Assembly (NCBI GenBank): GCA_021613375.1
Contig: CM038711.1
Location: 14,346,576 to 14,410,575, forward strand
From: Megaleporinus macrocephalus
Taxonomy: Eukaryota > Chordata > Actinopteri > Characiformes > Anostomidae
Direction: 5' to 3'
DNA: 64,000 bases
Shown here: piece by piece, positions 59,801-64,000 of the stretch
Numbering within the stretch: position 1 is the stretch's first letter
Layout of the letters: each line of letters starts with the position of its first letter
Notes under the pieces: generated by a model
What the model saw: the letters and a program-made list of their open reading frames with translations, nothing else
The model's database searches: none
What the model was told of the DNA's origin: nothing
Translations under genes and position numbers: made by a program

Positions 59801-62800
59801 AGATAAGCTTGCCACTCTTTCTGCTGTAAATGCGTTAACACACTGCCTCAAAGATGCTGTTAATCTAACACTTTTCATACTCTGCTTGCATGTGAGCGGC
59901 GAGGAGCGGCTGACCTGTTTATAGCACAGACTTGTCAGGATAAAATGCTTGAAGCATGAGTAGACACACGCTGGCCCATCACGACGATGAGGGAATTATA
60001 GCGCCTTTCCCGAGAGACACGCTGGCCATGTTGATTAGTGTAGGCTACGGGGGCCGCACTCCATGAAAGGGGCAGATCAAAGTAAGCCTTTCTCTATGAA
60101 AAATGAAAGGCACAGAAAAGAAAAAGAGGTGACACCAGGGCATCCGATGCAAAATGTGTGTCGGAGAGAGGCTGTATTGTTTTAGATGTAGAAATATAAT
60201 ACTGTATTGATATTAAAGTGGGGGTAAAATCTAAAACTGTTGTGGACTTTAAAGCATTTTTTGATTTTCTAAAGGTGGCAGATGTCCTATCTTAAAAAAA
60301 TCAGTAGTGCTACATTTAGATATTACTATTACAAACTATATGCAGCAGGAGGTTGCAAACGTGCATGGCTTATTGGGAGTGAGACTGACCAAACCTTTTG
60401 GCATAAGATAAATTTGTTTCTTTGAGATGGGCTGACTTTTGGCATCCAAAAAACAATGACAAACCAGCGATGACACAGATAAGGTTATGGCCTAAACTGC
60501 AATGTTTCATAAATAACACTGGCAAGAATTTACACTCTGCTGTCAGATTTTCACTGTCAGTCATAAGACATGTCAGGCATTCCAGGCTCTAATAGAGATA
60601 TCATTCTTCTTATTATAAGTCAGTGTACCAGCAAAATGAAGCTGATTTTGAAGCTGTTACTGTGAGATGCAATTATTACATAATGCTGCTTTAATGCATT
60701 GCACTAAATCTAGGTAATATGTCTAATTATGCTATCATTGCAACGATATATGCAGTTATTCAAGGTTTTTTATTATACTAATGATATACACAACATGCAC
60801 AGAAAAAATGCATTGCTACATAAGCCTATTTAACAAATATGATACAAATATGATAACAAATAAGCATCGCCAAATATTCCACCCCTAATTTCAGCTAATT
60901 TATAAAATGGAACATAGAAAATGACCAATATGAAATATTGTCACTTATTTTTATATAGATTTTAAGGACTTACTGACTTAGGATGACACAGAATTAGATT
61001 TCACGTATTCAAGAAGACTATTCATCTAATTATGCTTTGGAAGCACTCTCCAAATATCTTTCTACACAGCAGAGACATTTGGTTAGAACAAGCTCATGAG
61101 TCAAACTCATGAGTATCTGCTCTCTGGGGGACAGCAAATTTATAAGCATATAAACATTTAGTTTTCTGACCTGGTCTTCATTGTAATGAGCTTTTAAGAG
61201 GCAAATATGGTTTTATCTTCTTGATTTTTTATGTAAAACCATTCATACAAACAGAATTTGCAAGGAATTTGCATTCCTGACCAAGACTCCATATTCAACC
61301 TAATGTTGTGTATTGGCCATAACATGCCAGTACAATACATATCATGATATGAGACTTACAATTAAAATACATTGCAAATATATCTAAATAAAGAAAACAT
61401 ACTATTGTGATACTCAAGTGTAACAATATTTTCTTATACTTTTAGACCACATTCATCTTTTTTGCATACAACATTTACAACATTTCTCTTCATGTTTGAA
61501 AAGCACTTCCAGTGTTCATTCTTGTTTTAGATTTGTTTTACATTCTTTGCCAGCACAGTGTGTTTTTCTCACCTCATTACTACAACCTTGTGGTGCAGGT
61601 CGCTAACCGGATTATGTCATGTTTTCTTAGCTGAACAGATGGAGACGGGGGTGGAGATATGTGGTGTAGCTTCTTATCAAAGCAAAGTCAGTGTAAACAC
61701 AGAAAAGCCTTTCATTCTGCCAGTTTTCCAATAAAAGGTTTCTCAGGTATATATTACGCTTGTTCTAATGCCATGGCTAAATCAAATGATTTATTTACAA
61801 TGATGTACATATATAGTAATTGTTTTTTTCACTATTATTGAAAGAAATTAACTGTTTAAGACACTTTCAATACTAGCTAATGGTACACTTTTAATTGAAT
61901 GTAGTCCAGATAACGTTGAGCATCACTTCTAATGAATAAGAATTACACAAAGCATAACAGATCCACAAGCACACCTTATACTGGATACAACATCATTATT
62001 GCATTCATTGTAGTATTCATTACAGGCAGATATTCTTTGTTTTGGTTTAGAAACAAAAAAGTGAACAAGTGCATTTCTAATATATGCTTTTTCTCTTGGG
62101 GGCTGCTTGCCCATCAGTGAATATGACACACACCAAGTATTTGCTGCTCACCAACACTATAGCTGGTACTGTGGAATGGATATGGGCTAGGGTGTAATGT
62201 ATGGCCTTAGGAGGGTGATCTCCTCTAACAAGCTGTCATGAGGCACAGTAAGAATGGTAAGCTTTTGAACCCTCTTGTCATGAAGCTAGCTATTGATTTA
62301 TCAGTTCCTGTCACCGCCTCTTCCTTGTTCTCCATATCAGCATCTTACCCACCCTCGTCAATTCGCTCACGACACGTGAATTATAGCTAATCAATGCGCC
62401 CTGCTGTAGTCTAAATGGGAACATAGATTTTCTTCTGTTGTTCCTATGTGGATGATGGGGGGAAAAATGAAATAAATAACGTATTCCAAGACAGCTAAGG
62501 TCCTTAAAATGGTGAATAGGGTTATGCGACAGAGTTTTTATCTTTTTGCCATTCTCTTTTTTTCCTACGTTAATGGTAGCAGTAAATTGCTAAGACAGCT
62601 GGTCTCAGTGAAATTGACGTAATTTAACGCGACTGATAAAAAACTCAAGCCATGGCTTTTTTGTGAGGAGTTGTGAAGGAAAAAAAAATAGAGCCTTCAG
62701 CTGGAAGTCAGGAAAGAGATTAAAATCTGTTGACTTTTTTTTTTTCCCCTCTGACTCGGCCCTCTCGTTTTCTTCTTAGCACTCAATCTGTAATGTGAGA

Positions 62801-63469
62801 CACATCTACGGGAATCGATATTCATCCATCCTCAGCAATATAGAGGAAAAGAGAAAAGACAGATGGGCTGTACAACATGAATCTGTTGGAGTTGAAGCTT
62901 TTCTCATTTGGGTAATCATCTGTCAGTCTAAGCCAGTACTGTATACACAATGCCCTTTCAGTAACCCCAGTAAGGGTGCAGCAGCGTATGAGACAGTCAA
63001 CATAACAGACATCAACAAGCGCTTTGTTATACTTTATACTTTATGGTATGATGCTACACATTAACGGCTATTTTGCTCCCCTGAATGCTTCTTTTCGTAT
63101 CCACCAAACCATCCACTCCTGTGGTCACTGCCTAAACTCAACAAGACTTTCTGTTTGTCTCTATGAGAACTGAGCAGTTCGGATGTGTGTTTCGGAACTC
63201 CTGATGTGTCTGTTTTTAGTGGTCAAAGGGAGCAGAACTCGTGAACAGTGACAGAAGCCTCACTGCGTCGTTCTTTTACAGCGTGCCGTCTCTCTAAGAC
63301 GATACTGCAGTCACATCCTCCTGCTTGTCTGCTGCGAGAGGGAGGGCTCTCATGAGGGAAGCCAGATCAGAAGAGTCCCTTCTGCATGTAGCCTTCAAAG
63401 TGTGGCCTGCAAACTAGCCCGAGTCTAGGAGTTCAGCTTCTCAGAATTTCAAAACAAAGAAAGAGGGGA

Positions 63470-63489
63470 AAAAAAAAAAAAAAAAAAAG
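63470..63489. repeat. Poly-A tract
   Basis: About 20 consecutive A residues. No retroposed gene sequence is recognised on its left side. Confidence 0.85.
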
Positions 63490-64000
63490 AGTCCAACAGG
63501 AAAAGGTTGGTAGGCACACATACGCAAGCTGCGGGCAGAATACTGAAACCAACGGCTGTTTTTGTTTTTTTTTTCTTTCTTTCTGCAACCCCCCACCTCA
63601 CCCCAATCTGAATGTCCCAGGGTGGTGGATACTCTATCCACTCCAACTGGTTTCCCTGGCAGAGAGTTTTTTGGGTGATTGATCCCTCTACAAAGGATAA
63701 TTCAGGCGTCTGCGGCCAGGATCGGAAACTGTGGCGCTCTTAAAATCAAACAGGCTGACCATCAGTGGAAAACATGCCCTACCTCTTCAATCAAAGGCAA
63801 CGGATGAAAAGTTGCAAGCTAAATGTTGCCTTTACACAGAGGAGCTGTTTGCATCCATTAACTTTAATTTTGATTGCATGGCTGCACAACTCCCAGCGCA
63901 GTCTGCACATAGAAAGAGCTTCTCTAATTACAAGGTTTTTGAAATTAGCTGCCAGCTATTAGATGGAGAATTTATTGGGGGCACTCAAAGTGCTTGAACT

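Larger units (their letters stand above)
49190..64000 (-). other. cntn5: cntn5 partial intron upstream of exon A
   Basis: At least 14.8 kb of non-coding DNA lies 5' of exon A in gene direction. I looked for the end of Ig1 (a YQC-type motif followed by a donor) on the minus strand and did not find one, so this is treated as intron running off the window. Recognised contents are an (ATT)n tract near 51.7 kb, a possible LINE remnant near 51.8 kb, a Tc1 relic at 52.4-53.1 kb, a short fish repeat near 53.7 kb, a pyrimidine-rich stretch at 56.7-56.85 kb and a poly-A tract at 63.47 kb. The stretches 49.2-51.7, 53.8-56.4, 56.9-59.8 and 60.2-62.2 kb show nothing I recognise. Patches at 56.4-56.64, 59.88-60.1 and 62.27-62.7 kb are richer in G+C and could be conserved non-coding DNA. 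Confidence 0.7.

Noticed and set aside
49190..64000. Ig1 exon of cntn5
   Set aside because: No YQC-type motif with flanking splice sites was found by eye on the minus strand; a diverged exon cannot be fully excluded.

Overview
The window is vertebrate nuclear DNA, almost certainly from a ray-finned fish and probably an otophysan (characin, catfish or relative). Four short exons with consensus splice sites sit on the minus strand, separated by introns of 8 to 19 kb. The introns are AT-rich and filled with typical teleost transposon debris: several Tc1 families, hAT, piggyBac-like and L2-type elements, and fish foldback repeats. No bacterial gene organisation, tRNA gene, rRNA gene or CRISPR array was found.

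The host gene is contactin-5 (cntn5/NB-2), a GPI-anchored neuronal adhesion protein of the immunoglobulin superfamily. It is read right to left. The exons are 49110-49189 (start of Ig domain 2), 29884-30087 (rest of Ig2), 16525-16627 (start of Ig3) and 8044-8225 (rest of Ig3). They join in frame with matching intron phases and encode about 189 residues of continuous contactin sequence. Coding DNA is only 569 nt, about 0.9% of the window. I found no Ig1 or Ig4 exon, so the outer parts (1-8043 and 49190-64000) are taken as partial introns.

Layout from left to right: a decayed Tc1-like element cut by the window edge (1-1178); a quiet partial intron to exon D; the 8.3-kb intron with a foldback repeat at 10 kb and a Tc1 relic at 13.0-14.5 kb that carries a nested SINE; exon C; the 13.3-kb intron with two more Tc1 relics, an AT-rich tandem array at 22.3 kb, a promoter-like GC-richer patch at 27.2-27.6 kb and a long (TA)n tract at 29.4 kb; exon B; the 19-kb intron, which is the transposon-rich part; exon A; and a partial intron with a Tc1 relic at 52.4-53.1 kb. 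The 19-kb intron holds a non-autonomous hAT element with a perfect 8-bp target duplication, Tc1 relics, a TTAA-flanked piggyBac-like MITE, a complete 1.6-kb Tc1 element inserted in an older hAT-like remnant, an L2-type LINE fragment and a second foldback repeat.

The only long open frame is the Tc1 transposase at 42849-43862. It is full length with intact terminal repeats, but the second catalytic aspartate of the DDE triad is a histidine, so it is probably inactive. I see no convincing new biological system here. The most useful leads are this catalytically altered transposase, the nested insertions, a CAGCAG tandem splice acceptor in cntn5, and some candidate non-coding regulatory patches. 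Family names given to transposons come from memory of fish repeat families and were not checked against a database.
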